Source: Lingula anatina (taxonomy: Eukaryota; Brachiopoda; Lingulata; Lingulida; Lingulidae). Taken from it: 31,903 nucleotides of DNA. A program made the translations under genes and the position numbers. The notes beneath the pieces were generated by a model. That model was not told the DNA's origin. It searched no databases and saw nothing but the letters and a program-made list of their open reading frames with translations. The stretch is taken from assembly GCF_001039355.2 (NCBI RefSeq), contig NW_019775442.1:304281-336183 (forward strand). Direction: 5' to 3'. Positions 19,590 to 29,623 of the stretch are shown here, piece after piece; the first letter of the stretch is position 1, and each line of letters begins with the position of its first letter.

Positions 19590-21257
19590 TTCTCTATTTA
19601 TTAAAATTGAACGCTTTTTTTATGTCTGACGCGTATCGTTGAGAAGAAAAAAATGAACACACTTTCGTTATGTTTGGCAAAAAACGTGTCCAAAATTAAA
19701 AGAATAATCAACAATAGATTATAAAGGGAAAAAATATCCCTTATATAGAAAACTATATAGAAAACAAACTACATGTTCATATATGAAATCTGGATTAAAA
19801 TCCAAGGAAGAGATCTCGATGTTTCTTACATTTCCTATTTTTCATTTTCATTGTAAGAACTACATTCAGAGATAAATACTAAAACAAGAAAGAAGTTTCT
19901 TTTCCATTCTGTGAATGGTATTTACATGCATCAAATCAGCTTTTTAAGGAGGGAATTTTCGCAATTGGAAATCGAAATTTGTAAATTCTACATACTACAC
20001 TAGTAAAACAAAATAATCGGAATTGATTCGTAAAATTACATCTCTAACTCAACAAGACAGCAAATACTCTAATTTTAAGAGACGATATGCCTTTTTTTCT
20101 CATCTGAACATTAAAAGAAAGACACGCAATGAGCGTCAGTCCAGATTTCAGTCCAATTGAAGAATGAGACTGAAGAATATAGTCACGTCGGTAAAAAACA
20201 GAAATTAAGAATTCGACACTGTAGAACTTATCAATGTTTTTGATAATGTGTCCTTTGGTGATTTAGGTGAAATTGCTTATTTATACCACAGAAAAATATT
20301 TGGCTTTAAACCGACATAAAATCGGATTTTTTGCGCACTTAATTCGCAATCTAAACTAGAAAGTCGCGACTTGCTGTCTTGCTGAAGAATACAGCCAATA
20401 GTACTATTTCACAAATGTCACGGCGACAAACATATAACTACGATAGTATAGAACATATTTCAATGCATAGGGGCGGATTATCGAAATAAAGCAAATAATT
20501 TTGTAATTAATGACCATGCATTCTGATATATGACCATGTTTAGATATATTACATTTAATTCTCAAGAGATCTCAAATTCGAGTTGTTATATGATATAAAA
20601 CACGCAAAAGACACCTTTAGACAGAGCCTTTTCAAATCTGTTCCAAACAGATTTCGGGCTATCATTTCTCCCCTATGTCTTGAAGGGTTCATCTTATAAT
20701 CAATACAACTTCAATTTAGCTCATACATTTAAATGAAATGAAATATTAAATCTTGATTTATGAAATCTTGCCAATATTCAAAATGGAAATATATTACTAT
20801 ACCTCCTTAATAATTGAATTATGTCCTTTACTTCGGAAATGGACATTTGTTGCTCTACCTATATAATATTCTTTAATTCAACTAATAACTGCTCACTAAA
20901 CATCAACATGTCAATAGCCTTATTCTCACAAGTCATTTCACAGCATTTTCCCCTCCTTGGCCATTTCTCACGGTAAACCTCGACTGCCACTACTATTTCT
21001 ACCGATGAAGTCCAAAATATTGAACATGAAGGGCAACTGCATTTTTCTGTTTCATGAGACGCGATGAGATGAAGTGAAGGAGAAAATAATGGTGCCGTAC
21101 GTGGGGAAAATGTTGGGAAATGGTCAACACCACTTTTAAGCAAATGGGCGCCAAAATACGTCTCAAAAATAGATCACAATTTACTTATCGCCAAATATCT
21201 AACATTGATTTCTTAAAACTTTGCGTTGATGTGACTGAAATTACGATATTCTCATAC
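19590..21257. other. AT-rich stretch, possibly 3' UTR on - near its right edge
   Basis: No supported exon. A 94-codon - strand frame at 20859-21143 lies downstream of the candidate - strand stop at 21258 and could lie in a 3' untranslated region. It has several Cys (CSCPSC) but no recognisable domain. The rest is featureless. Confidence 0.35.
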
Positions 21258-21368
21258 TTAATATCTAGGCCGCCTTCGCTCCACTTCCTGATCACTCAGC
21301 ACCGAGGAAGTGACGTCTCCTTCCAGGCTGTCTATCCCATTACCTTCATGGTAGGGGGAGGTGGCAGG
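21258..21368 (-). CDS. Candidate C-terminal exon, family unknown
   Basis: On the - strand, after CAACTTCAG, 36 codons run to TAA at 21258-21260: PATSPYHEGNGIDSLEGD, then VTSSVLSDQEVERRRPRY. The frame is open a further 18 codons upstream (to 21422), reading SSIRKILVRVEKERRQLQ. That is charged and coil-like, so the true exon may be longer. Third positions are rich in C and G compared with the flanks. The end is Ser/Glu/Arg-rich like a cytoplasmic tail. The acceptor is weak. The + strand frame across the same bases (21120-21575) is the likely shadow, but I cannot exclude it. Confidence 0.4.
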   Translation of the reverse strand, partial: PATSPYHEGNGIDSLEGDVTSSVLSDQEVERRRPRY

Positions 21369-21499
21369 CTGAAGTTGCCGTCTTTCCTTTTCAACTCTCA
21401 CCAGTATTTTACGGATGGAACTTCATTTGTACTTTACAACATTAAAAATACATTGGACGAGTTTGTGTTCAGTATATTTCAAATGATGCTAGACGAAAA

Positions 21500-21523
21500 T
21501 TATCCTTATCCTTATCCTTATCC
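21500..21523. repeat. TTATCC hexamer, four copies
   Basis: Four perfect tandem TTATCC units. In the + frame they encode the Tyr-Pro repeat YPYPYPY seen in the 21120-21575 frame, which is a consequence of the repeat. Confidence 0.95.
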
Positions 21524-21822
21524 ACCTAAATTGAAACGACATTATGTAGGTCACTGGCTATCTTCATATGACTGAATATGGTTCAATGATTTTAATATCT
21601 GAGCAGTTTTTGTTGTTTGACACACTAGACCTCACGATAGCGCCATCTGGAGGTAAATAGAAATGCTGCAATCGGTATTTTCTTAGAGATTTATGATTTT
21701 ATGGACATAAAATAACAAGCGAATTATTTGTTGATATACGATGCTTTAATCTTTTATCTGTGTAATAAAATATATTTTGATGCATGCAGTTTTCTCATCT
21801 TTGTTAATATTATTCATAAATG

Positions 21823-21862
21823 CATGTGTTTGTGTGTGTGTGCGCGCGCGCTCGCACGCACG
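21823..21862. repeat. Alternating GT/GC tract, Z-DNA prone
   Basis: TG repeats pass directly into CG repeats (TGTGTGTGTGCGCGCGCG, then CTCGCACGCACG). Long alternating purine-pyrimidine runs of this kind, especially with GC steps, favour left-handed Z-DNA under negative supercoiling. Confidence 0.9.
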
Positions 21863-24489
21863 TTCTCTATTGTTAGAAAATGCACCAATCGAATGGCGAT
21901 TTGGTACCATACGATTGATGATTTATTATAAATAAAGTGATAGACAAATATGAGAAAAACAGTAAAGTTATAGGCTATCTTCAAACTATAAGAGCTGTTC
22001 ACGTACAGCTGTCACTCTTATTGAAGCTCAAAACCACATCAAGCTTGAAGCCAGCGTTTGACAAAACAACATTTTCCAATATCTCTAATATGAAATACGC
22101 ATAATGATATTAAAGCAATAAAAATAATAAAATCATTAGACTACTGCATCTCTGCACCCTATGGCTGTACCGAAGAAAGAATGAAAAACTGCAGTGAATA
22201 AAAAAAAATCATCGCGTCTTTTAACTCAGGGAGACTCATATCACACCTATTTTAAAACAGTTGCACTGGCTCCCTGATAGAGTACGCATTTTATTAAAAA
22301 AATTAACTTTTGAGCACGCAGTTTTTTTTTAATTAACACTCAGATTAACACTCAGATAATAACTAAAGCTGTTGAAGAGAGCCACGGTCCTCAGAAGTAT
22401 AAATTTGAGCGGGAAAATTCAAAGAAACTCTTTATATGCGTATTTTAAAATATGTATATTATCACTAGCTGGTGAAACACACTACATGTAGTGCGGTCTA
22501 TTTTATCACAGGTGGGGTGAAAATAACTTAGCTTAAGCTTTGTTCATTGGAGAAAAATGATGAACTTCTGAGAGCTGTTTAAAAAAAGAGATTAAAATCC
22601 ATTTTTCAGCTCACTTTATCTACACCTGAATGAAATTGACAGTTATATAAACACACGTCAATCATTACACTGATAAGTTAATATAGGTGTAACACAGTGA
22701 ATACATCAAAAGACAACGCGATATCTCCAGAGGTATTGATGAATGGAAAATATTTTTTTCTTTTTTAATTTACACATGTTAATTCGCCGCCAGGTTTAAT
22801 TCGACTGCTGGGATTATGTGTTGGGAGGTTGCAGTTGCAATTGCCAATACTTCCATGTACCAGTTAATAACCAGTTATTATGCACGAATGCTAACAATTT
22901 AGTATACCTCGCCAATACCCTCCAGTTATTTCAACCGTTCAGTGCTCTTCCATACACACGTCTTCAACACATATCATATATCACATGATTATTCGACATA
23001 CAACACTCAAATGACATTATAAAATTTATAATACATACATTATAAAAGAAACGAAATTTAAAGCGATTGTATTTTATTTCCCCGGGAAATGATATTTTAG
23101 CATAGGGGGCTCGGTCCATACGTAAAAACAACTTTTCATATACGCGGTAATATTCCTGGTGTCTGTCCTGTCTCAATATGGTTGTGACGTCTACCACAGA
23201 ATTAACGGTAATGTGCTAGATGTGACAAGCCGTTGACCGCTGTAAATATGTACGTAGAGTAGGCCGTAAAATCAACTTTTTTTCAAATGAAAGTCAAAGA
23301 AATCACGTTGTAGCTTAATACCACAATCTAACGTTAAATAAATACTCTCTCGAGCGCGCGTACGCATTCGCATGCAAAAGCAACAAAGTCACAGTCAGAC
23401 TACACCTATTCCTCTGCACCTACAGTAACTGTCATTTTTCTTTGTATCCTCTAATGTCAAAATACAACTTTGCAGCTATTACAGAAAGAGAGAGAGAGAC
23501 GCTATTTCTACATTAAACTTGAACTGTAAATGTGCATGAAGCTTAAACTTTTCCTGTGAAAAATGTAATTTTTATGTATTATCTGTGTCGACGTTATATT
23601 GTTTAAGGCTTTATTTGCCTTTCATATCGTAATTTTTCTACTGGTTATAACAAGATAACAAAGATGAAGATGAATGTTCAGTGTCTCAATAATATACAAA
23701 AAAAATCATGAATTATTCGATTTCACGAAAACGAGATCTGGAGCACAGAGAGAAAGCCGTCTCCAAGACATACCCCCACCCACTCCACAATACCGTGTTT
23801 TCAGAATCATAAACAGACTATGCCAAGAGTTCAGAACTGACGGTCAAAATCTGGTTTTTAAATCTAATTCCTTTCATGCAGAAAACCCAATTATAACCAT
23901 TGTTTTGAATAAATAGTAATAAAAAGTACTGAGTGAAACTATTTCTTGCAATCAAGTTAACATTCGTACCTGCTACGTCAGTCTTTGAATCAAAATGGAT
24001 GTAAATATTTTATACGTTTTTAATTATGGTCATTTAAATTGCATCAGTACTTGAAATGCACGTAAGCTTACACAAAAGGAGATCTAATGACAGAAGTCCA
24101 GTAACAGAAACACCCTTCCTCGTCTTAATACATGTATGTAAACATTAGTTGGACCAAGGAGGGAAGTCCTGGGAAAGTTCCGTGCGTTTAAATCTCAAAC
24201 AAAATTTAATTTTGAAGAAATTTAATTTTGTTTTAATAAACACACATTATATATGTTCATTATGTAGAAAACTTATATATTTACTGCTCTCTCTGTGTCA
24301 GTTATTTAACTCATCACACAAATCTATGAGTTGCAGAAGATATAGGTATATCTAATTATGTCAATACCTTACGGAGGTGTAGATTGCCACTTTAAATGAA
24401 ATTGGTGTCGGTAACTCATTCAAAATATACAACTTACCAGTATCACTTAAACTTGCACAAAAGTTTGAAAGCATCACGAAAGGATTATT

Positions 24490-24508
24490 GGGGAGGGGGG
24501 GGGGGGGG
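24490..24508. repeat. G-rich run
   Basis: About 18 G in 19 bases, interrupted by one A. Comparable homopolymer runs are at 24802-24814 (13 G), 29330-29343 (14 G) and 8090-8102 (13 C). All could form quadruplexes on the G strand and are places where assembly length is unreliable. Confidence 0.9.
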
Positions 24509-24540
24509 CAGGGCCATCCGGGCAGACTTACGTCTTAGAA

Positions 24541-24611
24541 GCACGCGAGCTTCATTGGAATAATGCTCGCCTGCCACGCGGGCAGTCCGTGTTTGATACC
24601 CAACTGATGCA
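24541..24611 (+). pseudogene. tRNA-Gly(GCC)-like pseudogene
   Basis: A 71-base segment with the length and core of eukaryotic tRNA-Gly(GCC). The anticodon arm CTCGC-CTGCCAC-GCGGG is intact with anticodon GCC, and the 3' part ends TGATGC as in the tRNA acceptor strand. The acceptor stem (GCACGCG against CTGATGC) pairs poorly, the D arm is degraded (TTCATTGGAATAAT), and the B box (GTTTGATACCC) has two mismatches. It is probably not functional and may be a retroposed tRNA or a SINE head. Confidence 0.7.
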
Positions 24612-24788
24612 AAATCTGTTAAACCGACAACTCTTTGGAAAAAAATTATGTGTATTAATCCTGTCTTTAGAAACGTATTCTTTGCACAAGGGAGTTTCCT
24701 GGGTAGAATACTTAATGGTACGGCAGCTATGGAGATGATTCTAAATGAATTACTGGGTGGCAGGCTTTGTCAACGATATATGCTTCTA

Positions 24789-25083
24789 CAGTGGCGGATT
24801 TGGGGGGGGGGGGGTCCTGATCCCCCCTCCTTCGATTTCTGAAAAAAAAAAGATAACACCAATTGTCCCCTCTTGGAATTAGAATTTCGACCAGCTGAAT
24901 TATAGTTCTAAACCGTACCAATTCGCACTCTAAAATAGCAAAATATTTCGGGGCCCTTCAGTGGGCTCCGAACCCCATGGCAATGAGGGTGGAGGGGAGG
25001 GGGGGTAGAGGCTTAGCTTCGCATCCGCGGCCTGTCAATCCCAGAACTGGAGCCCCCCTTTAATTCATCCTGGTTCCGCCCCC
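24789..25083 (+). mobile_element. 'CAGTGGCGGA' miniature element, decayed
   Basis: The left end CAGTGGCGGATTTGGGGG is the typical start of a hAT-like miniature family common in marine invertebrates. The right end is degraded but recognisable as ATCCTGGTTCCGCC followed by C-runs. The interior is G/C-homopolymer-rich and non-coding. Confidence 0.5.
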
Positions 25084-25544
25084 CGCTTTTATAACCATTC
25101 TTTAATAGCTACAAGAAACTTTTGTTGTTTGTTCTAAAAATGCTTGTAAAAAAGAAGAACCAAACACAGAACACAGATTTCTTTCAGATTGTTTTACTTC
25201 AAGTGTACTGTAGTATAGTTGCTCTCAAAAATTCCACATAGTTGGTGCCAAAAATAAATTAAGCTTATAATTAGTAGTTAGCTTGTTGCCCACCCTAAAT
25301 GCATGGCTCAGTTTTTCGGGCCCACCCCTAGCCTTGTACATGTAGTAGACAAAAAATATGACCCACCTCTACTGTTTCCTCTCTCCCCCTTACTGTTTCC
25401 GCCCCCGCCCCCCACCCCGCGTACACTGTAGGCCTACTTATCAGTCCTTCAATAAAGATATATAGCAATTACTTTTTATAAGCATCTCAATAATAGAAAT
25501 CGTTAACTCATAAAAAGGAAAATGGATGCAGAATATATATATAC
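25084..25544. other. C-rich and AT-rich mix, no gene
   Basis: It contains C-rich words (CGCCCCCGCCCCCCACCCCG near 25400), a TACATGTA (25337), and a TAGGCCTA (25429). These look like fragments of miniature elements rather than genes. Confidence 0.4.
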
Positions 25545-25709
25545 AGGCCCGTAGCCATCAAATTCAAAAAGGGGGTTCTTTTTCTGAAAAAGTAGACCTT
25601 TTATAATGAAACCTTTGTGTACCTAGATCAAATTGTACCCAGAATGGACCTTTTTCTGACAAAAAGGCGGTTCTTTCGAGGCCCCGAACCCCCCTGGCTA
25701 CGGGCTTGA
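25545..25709 (+). mobile_element. hAT-like miniature element 'CAGGCCCGTAGCC', copy 2
   Basis: Terminal inverted repeats CAGGCCCGTAGCC (left) and GGCTACGGGCTTG (right) match at 12 of 13 positions. The element is inserted in an AT repeat (TATATATA on the left, ATATATAA on the right), which hides the 8-bp target duplication expected for hAT elements. The interior, with two copies of a TTTTTCTGA-AAAA / GACCTTT motif, is shared with 18172-18321. Non-coding. Confidence 0.85.
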
Positions 25710-26336
25710 TATATAAATAACAGTGTGTAGAGGGCACACGTTGTCTGCCCACTGGCTAGGACATACATGTAGAACACATTGGAGTAGAGGGAGAGGGGAG
25801 TACTCTCAGGACCTTCTGGCTGTTACTAAATTCATCCCAGGAACGAGTAGAGCATTGGTTCGTATTAAATAAGAAAAAAAAAAGGAAAATTGAATTTGGT
25901 AGCTTCGATTATATTTTTTATTGATAAAGATATTATCGAATGATTTAGTATCGAAATAAAGATTAATTAAGATCGCCACCTTTGGAATCTCTGGTTTGAA
26001 CATCACTTCCTTTCAGCTATATTACTAAAGACAATCTAATTTGCATATAAGAGAAAAATGCAGTTTATTTGTTTATTTTATTTGTTTTTGGGTTCTTTAC
26101 ACATTTTTTCATTATTTTCAAATATAAATAGTCCTTTTTTACTCATACACTTATAAATATTTTATCAATATGCGCAATTTATTAGTTAAACAATCATAAA
26201 TAACTATTTTATCCCAAGTGTATATGACGTAATCTCTCCCAGGTCATAAAAGTGGTAAAATAGCGATGATTGCCGCCCTGGTGAAGTAGGTCAATTGCCT
26301 GTGTAATTCTCCCATACGATTATCGATTTTTTCTAG

Positions 26337-26425
26337 TGTGGAACATTTTAGGGGAGAAGCCGTCGAGAAAAAGTTATCAAATTACCAAAAGATATTTGAC
26401 GAAGATGGAATTACTGAAAGCAAAG
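26337..26425 (+). CDS. Candidate exon A near the start of a right-end gene
   Basis: An 89-nt segment between acceptor TTTTTTCTAG and donor GCAAAG/GTATAT. Two frames are open and protein-like. Frame 1 contains an ATG at 26405 in a strong start context (A at -3, G at +4) and gives MELLKAK, leaving phase 0 and joining to the exon at 26734. Frame 2 reads VEHFRGEAVEKKLSNYQK then IFDEDGITESK, leaving phase 1 (one base, G), and would join the exon at 30643 through a GTA codon. Both cannot be the main product of one transcript. I do not recognise a family; the second frame resembles a charged cytoskeletal-type sequence. Confidence 0.45.
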
Positions 26426-26733
26426 GTATATTGCAAAGTTTTAGAAAGTTGAAAAGCAAACCCCAATAATTTTATTTCACAGTGTAGAACTTTGCAAATA
26501 TTATGAGACCTTTCTATTTCATCTGCCTCTCCCTAAAATGGCGCTGACCGCGTTAACTCTTCAGCTCCCGCGAAACGCGGAGAATCCAGCGCGTTGTGGC
26601 AGCATGAGAACGATTACGTAGACATAGGAGCCCGGGTGGGTTAAGAGAGGGTTAATCCCCCACCCACCTCACACACATTTTCCAATCAGCGGGTAGAGTG
26701 TGTGATGGACTAACATTGTAAACTTTCCCTCAG
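26426..26733 (+). other. CpG-containing segment with a CCAAT motif
   Basis: This stretch is richer in G+C and CpG than its surroundings (CTCCCGCGAAACGCGGAGAA and nearby) and holds a CCAAT box (TTTCCAATCAGCGG near 26680). It could be a promoter region, with transcription starting just before the exon at 26734, or simply an intron between 26425 and 26734. Confidence 0.35.
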
Positions 26734-26880
26734 CTCCAGGGCGTAAATGAAGAAGAGAAGCTATGTGCTTGCAGCACTATTTCTACCCGGCAACCCAAGG
26801 CACTGTTTGAGAACAATGAATGGAACACTCGTAGTGGACAGTGGTCAACACGTCAGGAAGACAGCACTAGGAACACGCAG
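26734..26880 (+). CDS. Candidate exon B of a right-end gene
   Basis: A 147-nt segment with acceptor TTTCCCTCAG and donor ACGCAG/GTAAAC. In frame 0 it is fully open: LQGVNEEEKLCACSTISTRQ, then PKALFENNEWNTRSGQWS, then TRQEDSTRNTQ. It joins exon A in frame (MELLKAK then LQGVNEEEK). A second frame is open from an internal ATG at 26747 (MKKRSYVLAALFLPG and on), with a hydrophobic start. Neither matches a family I know. The Asn/Trp/Arg/Ser-rich content of frame 0 looks like a disordered adaptor or cytoskeletal protein. Confidence 0.5.
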
Positions 26881-27113
26881 GTAAACTGACCATTAAGGTG
26901 GGGTTATCAGTTGACCACAATACAGAGGTCACTGTCAGTGGAATATATTTATATTTTCATAGATTGTGTAGCAGTGCTAATATACATGTAATATATGATA
27001 TCTTAGTAATTACCTGTGCATTTAAAAACCAGTGAGAGCAGAGGGATATGTAAGCCTTTTTTAACCACTAAATTTTCCATGTTTTGACATTTGATTCGTT
27101 CAAGTATATATTG

Positions 27114-27115
<2 letters not shown>

Positions 27116-27176
<61 letters not shown>
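27116..27176. repeat. (ATT)n microsatellite, about 20 units
   Basis: An uninterrupted trinucleotide tract of about 60 bases, probably highly variable between individuals. Confidence 0.95.
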
Positions 27177-27178
<2 letters not shown>

Positions 27179-27227
27179 GATGATGCTAGAATTTCATTTG
27201 TTGACTACAGCTCAGCATTCCTTATGG

Positions 27228-27572
27228 TTAAAGGGATAATAACTCTTCGTATGAGATCTATATTTCACAATAAAAACCTTGTGAATAACTCATAGAAATA
27301 TAATATATTCTGTTTTACCACAAAAACAGCAGTTATAGCTTTTATTCTGATATCTGAACTTGTCTTTAGACCACGTGACCTCCATTGATGTCTATACTCT
27401 GTTAAAATCTCTTAAGAGATTTTAACAAAAAACCAAACTTTTTAGAAAAAAACCAGGGACTAACTTTGAATGTAAAAATGGATTCATTAACCATTGGTAA
27501 GTATGGGAAAATTGTTGTTTACTCCAGGAAAATTCATTTTTTGGCCGAAACGAAGAGTTATTATTGCTTTAA
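27228..27572 (-). mobile_element. TTAA-type miniature element, full copy (reverse)
   Basis: Both ends carry TTAA followed by the inverted repeat AAAGGGATAATAACTCTT (left) and its slightly altered reverse complement (right). The centre has a perfect 26-bp palindrome at 27401-27426 with half-site GTTAAAATCTCTT. It is the inverted counterpart of 28957-29295. TTAA at both ends suggests piggyBac-type target duplication, although the terminal bases differ from classical piggyBac ends. Non-coding, 345 bp. Confidence 0.85.
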
Positions 27573-27959
27573 CTGATACAGAACGTTGTCAGTGTTATTT
27601 GGACTGTTGTGTTCAGTTGATAACAACTTGAAATATTGAAATTACACTCTTTGAACTGGGAGAGAAGAGGGTTGTAGAAATGCACCAGGTGTGAATTACC
27701 ACAATTTAAACATTTTACAGTTTATAGTGGAAGACAGACAAATGGAGTAAAATGTGAATAATGATTTTTTGCAAATTTATTACTTGACATGCAATAGACA
27801 TATTTAGTTATGAAGATTAAGAACTAATTTGACATTTGTAGAAACAAAAAAAACTGGATTTCGGTAAAGGTTGTGATCCATTTCTTAATAATTAGTTAAT
27901 AAATAAAATAAATTTGTTTGACAGCTCATTTTGCAAAAATGTACATAGGGATTTTGAGG

Positions 27960-27998
27960 GTGTGTGTGTCACTGTGTGTGTGTATGTGTGTGTGTGTA
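27960..27998. repeat. GT microsatellite
   Basis: An imperfect GT tract interrupted by CACT and TA steps. It accounts for the Val/Cys-rich open frame that crosses it. Confidence 0.9.
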
Positions 27999-28268
27999 GT
28001 CAGATCATCCATTCTGAATGGCCCCTGTTACTCCAAACAGATGTATATTTCTTTGATTAGTCAAACAGTAACTACTGGTATGGGTATTGAGCTGGCATTG
28101 CAGAGGTCTGGACTTTCTGACTGCTTTTCTAGGTTAAAATATTATTATACCAGATGACTAAAGTCAAAGCAGTATGATGATGGAATCATGATTAAAAGTT
28201 GCTTTTAACTATCATAACTCAATTCCCTTTTAATTGTTGCCTCTGATGAACACAATTTTGTTCTTCTC

Positions 28269-28485
28269 TATGACCCCATTCCCAGAGATTAGACTGATCC
28301 AATCAGATCAACCTAACTCCCTGGGGGTTCACACTAAATAGCTGTCAGCCTAGCGGGCACGAAAGTTAATTACCCCCTTACGGCTTGTAGAAGGCGGGAC
28401 GGACATTTAAGCCAGATTATCTGACAGTAATCTAGTGAGACTCCCCACGGGGATAGATCAATCTAAAATCTATAGGAATATGCCC
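28269..28485 (+). mobile_element. Miniature TIR element, copy 2
   Basis: Same orientation and motif order as 431-642. The left end is complete (TGACCCCATTCCCAGAGATT); the right end is more decayed (GATCAATCTAAAATCTATAG then GAATATGCCC). Comparing the two copies gives terminal inverted repeats of about 30 bp. Non-coding. Confidence 0.8.
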
Positions 28486-28773
28486 AATGAAACCATTTGG
28501 ATGAATAACACTTGAATGCTCTAAGTGCCACAATTGGGATAAAATATACTCTTAACCATATGATATCTTTCAGCACTGATTTGAAAATATTAAAGAGAAA
28601 GTACAGCAATAGATTCTAAGTCTAGATGATTCTTAACTGCAAAAAAGTGTTTAATGCGGTTTATATAACTTGTTTTGCAAAATTATAACATCGGAAAAGT
28701 CAAAGATAATAACTGAAGCCAATTGAGAAAAGTACAACATTCGGCACCACAGGTTATGCTGAAAGTTAAAAGC

Positions 28774-28930
28774 ATATTCAGAACAGCAGACTAACAGATC
28801 CGTGGATCAAATATAGCTGACCCACTTGAATGCTTGTTGCATAATCCCCGCAGGGAATCTATTCAGTGCAAGCTTTTTTGTAGGTTGCCATATTTGATAT
28901 GCTGATCTGTTAGTAAGCTGTTCTGAATGT
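28774..28930. repeat. Long imperfect hairpin, arms about 60 nt
   Basis: The left arm blocks ATTCAGAACAGC, ACTAACAGATC and ATCAAATAT recur as exact reverse complements in the right arm in mirrored order, separated by short mismatched stretches, around a loop of about 35 nt that contains CCCCGCAGGG. The fold is that of a foldback miniature element. If transcribed it would give a hairpin RNA longer than a usual miRNA precursor. Confidence 0.8.
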
Positions 28931-28956
28931 GCCCAAATACAGCAAGCAGGGAGTAG

Positions 28957-29295
28957 TTAAAGGGATAATAACTCTTCGTTTCGGCAAAAAAAATGGATTT
29001 TACTGGAGTAAACAACAATTTTCCCATACTTACCAATGGTTAATGAATCCATTTTTACATTCAAAGTTAGTCCCTGTTTTTTTTTAAAAAAATTGGTTTT
29101 TTGTTAAAATCTCTTAAGAGATTTTAACAGAGTATAGCCATCAATGGAGGTCACGTGGTCTAAGCTCAGATATCAGAATAATAGCTATAACTGCCGTTTT
29201 TGTGGTAAAACAGAATATATTATATTTCTATGAGTTATTCACAATGTTTTTATTGTGAAATATAGATCTCATATGAAGAGTTATTATCCCTTCAA
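28957..29295 (+). mobile_element. TTAA-type miniature element, full copy (forward)
   Basis: Left end TTAAAGGGATAATAACTC, right end its inverted copy ending CCCTTCAA. Contains the same perfect 26-bp palindrome (29103-29128) and the same inner order as 27228-27572, inverted. Homologous partial copies are at 8918-9138 and about 30449-30545. Confidence 0.85.
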
Positions 29296-29623
29296 TCCTA
29301 CTTACATCAGGACCATACAATGCGGGGCCGGGGGGGGGGGGGGAGGAAGTGTCTCTTCTCTTTTTAAAACACGGTTTGTTTTGAGGCTTAATGGTGTATT
29401 TAACTACCAATAACTGTACAGTGACAAAAGGTATGTTATTCCACTTAAATAACTGAAATGAAAATTCTCTTGCAAATTACAATGTCTATAACTTTTGCTG
29501 TATCTACTTTCATTGCTCATACTGTATTATTTGGTAACACTTGAGAATAAGTTTACTTCAGGGATGAGATGTGCCATAGAAGATATATGTTACGTTCACA
29601 CCTGGCAAGCAAAAGCTTGGATA

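Larger units (their letters stand above)
21423..24480. other. Intergenic or intronic, few landmarks
   Basis: It holds a TTATCC x4 hexamer repeat (21500-21523), an alternating purine-pyrimidine tract (21823-21862), and a GA-rich microsatellite near 23487. The - strand frame at 22964-23197 has a protein-like stretch (TTILRQDRHQEYYRVYEKLF then LRMDRAPYAKISFPGEIKYN), but I could not find splice sites that make it convincing. If a gene ends at 21258 on the - strand, its upstream exons should lie here or further right. Confidence 0.4.

Noticed and set aside
22964-23197. Protein-like - strand frame (TTILRQDRHQEYYRVYEKLF)
   Set aside because: The first half looks coding, but the second half is AT-driven and I could not place an acceptor and donor with confidence; left out as a gene.
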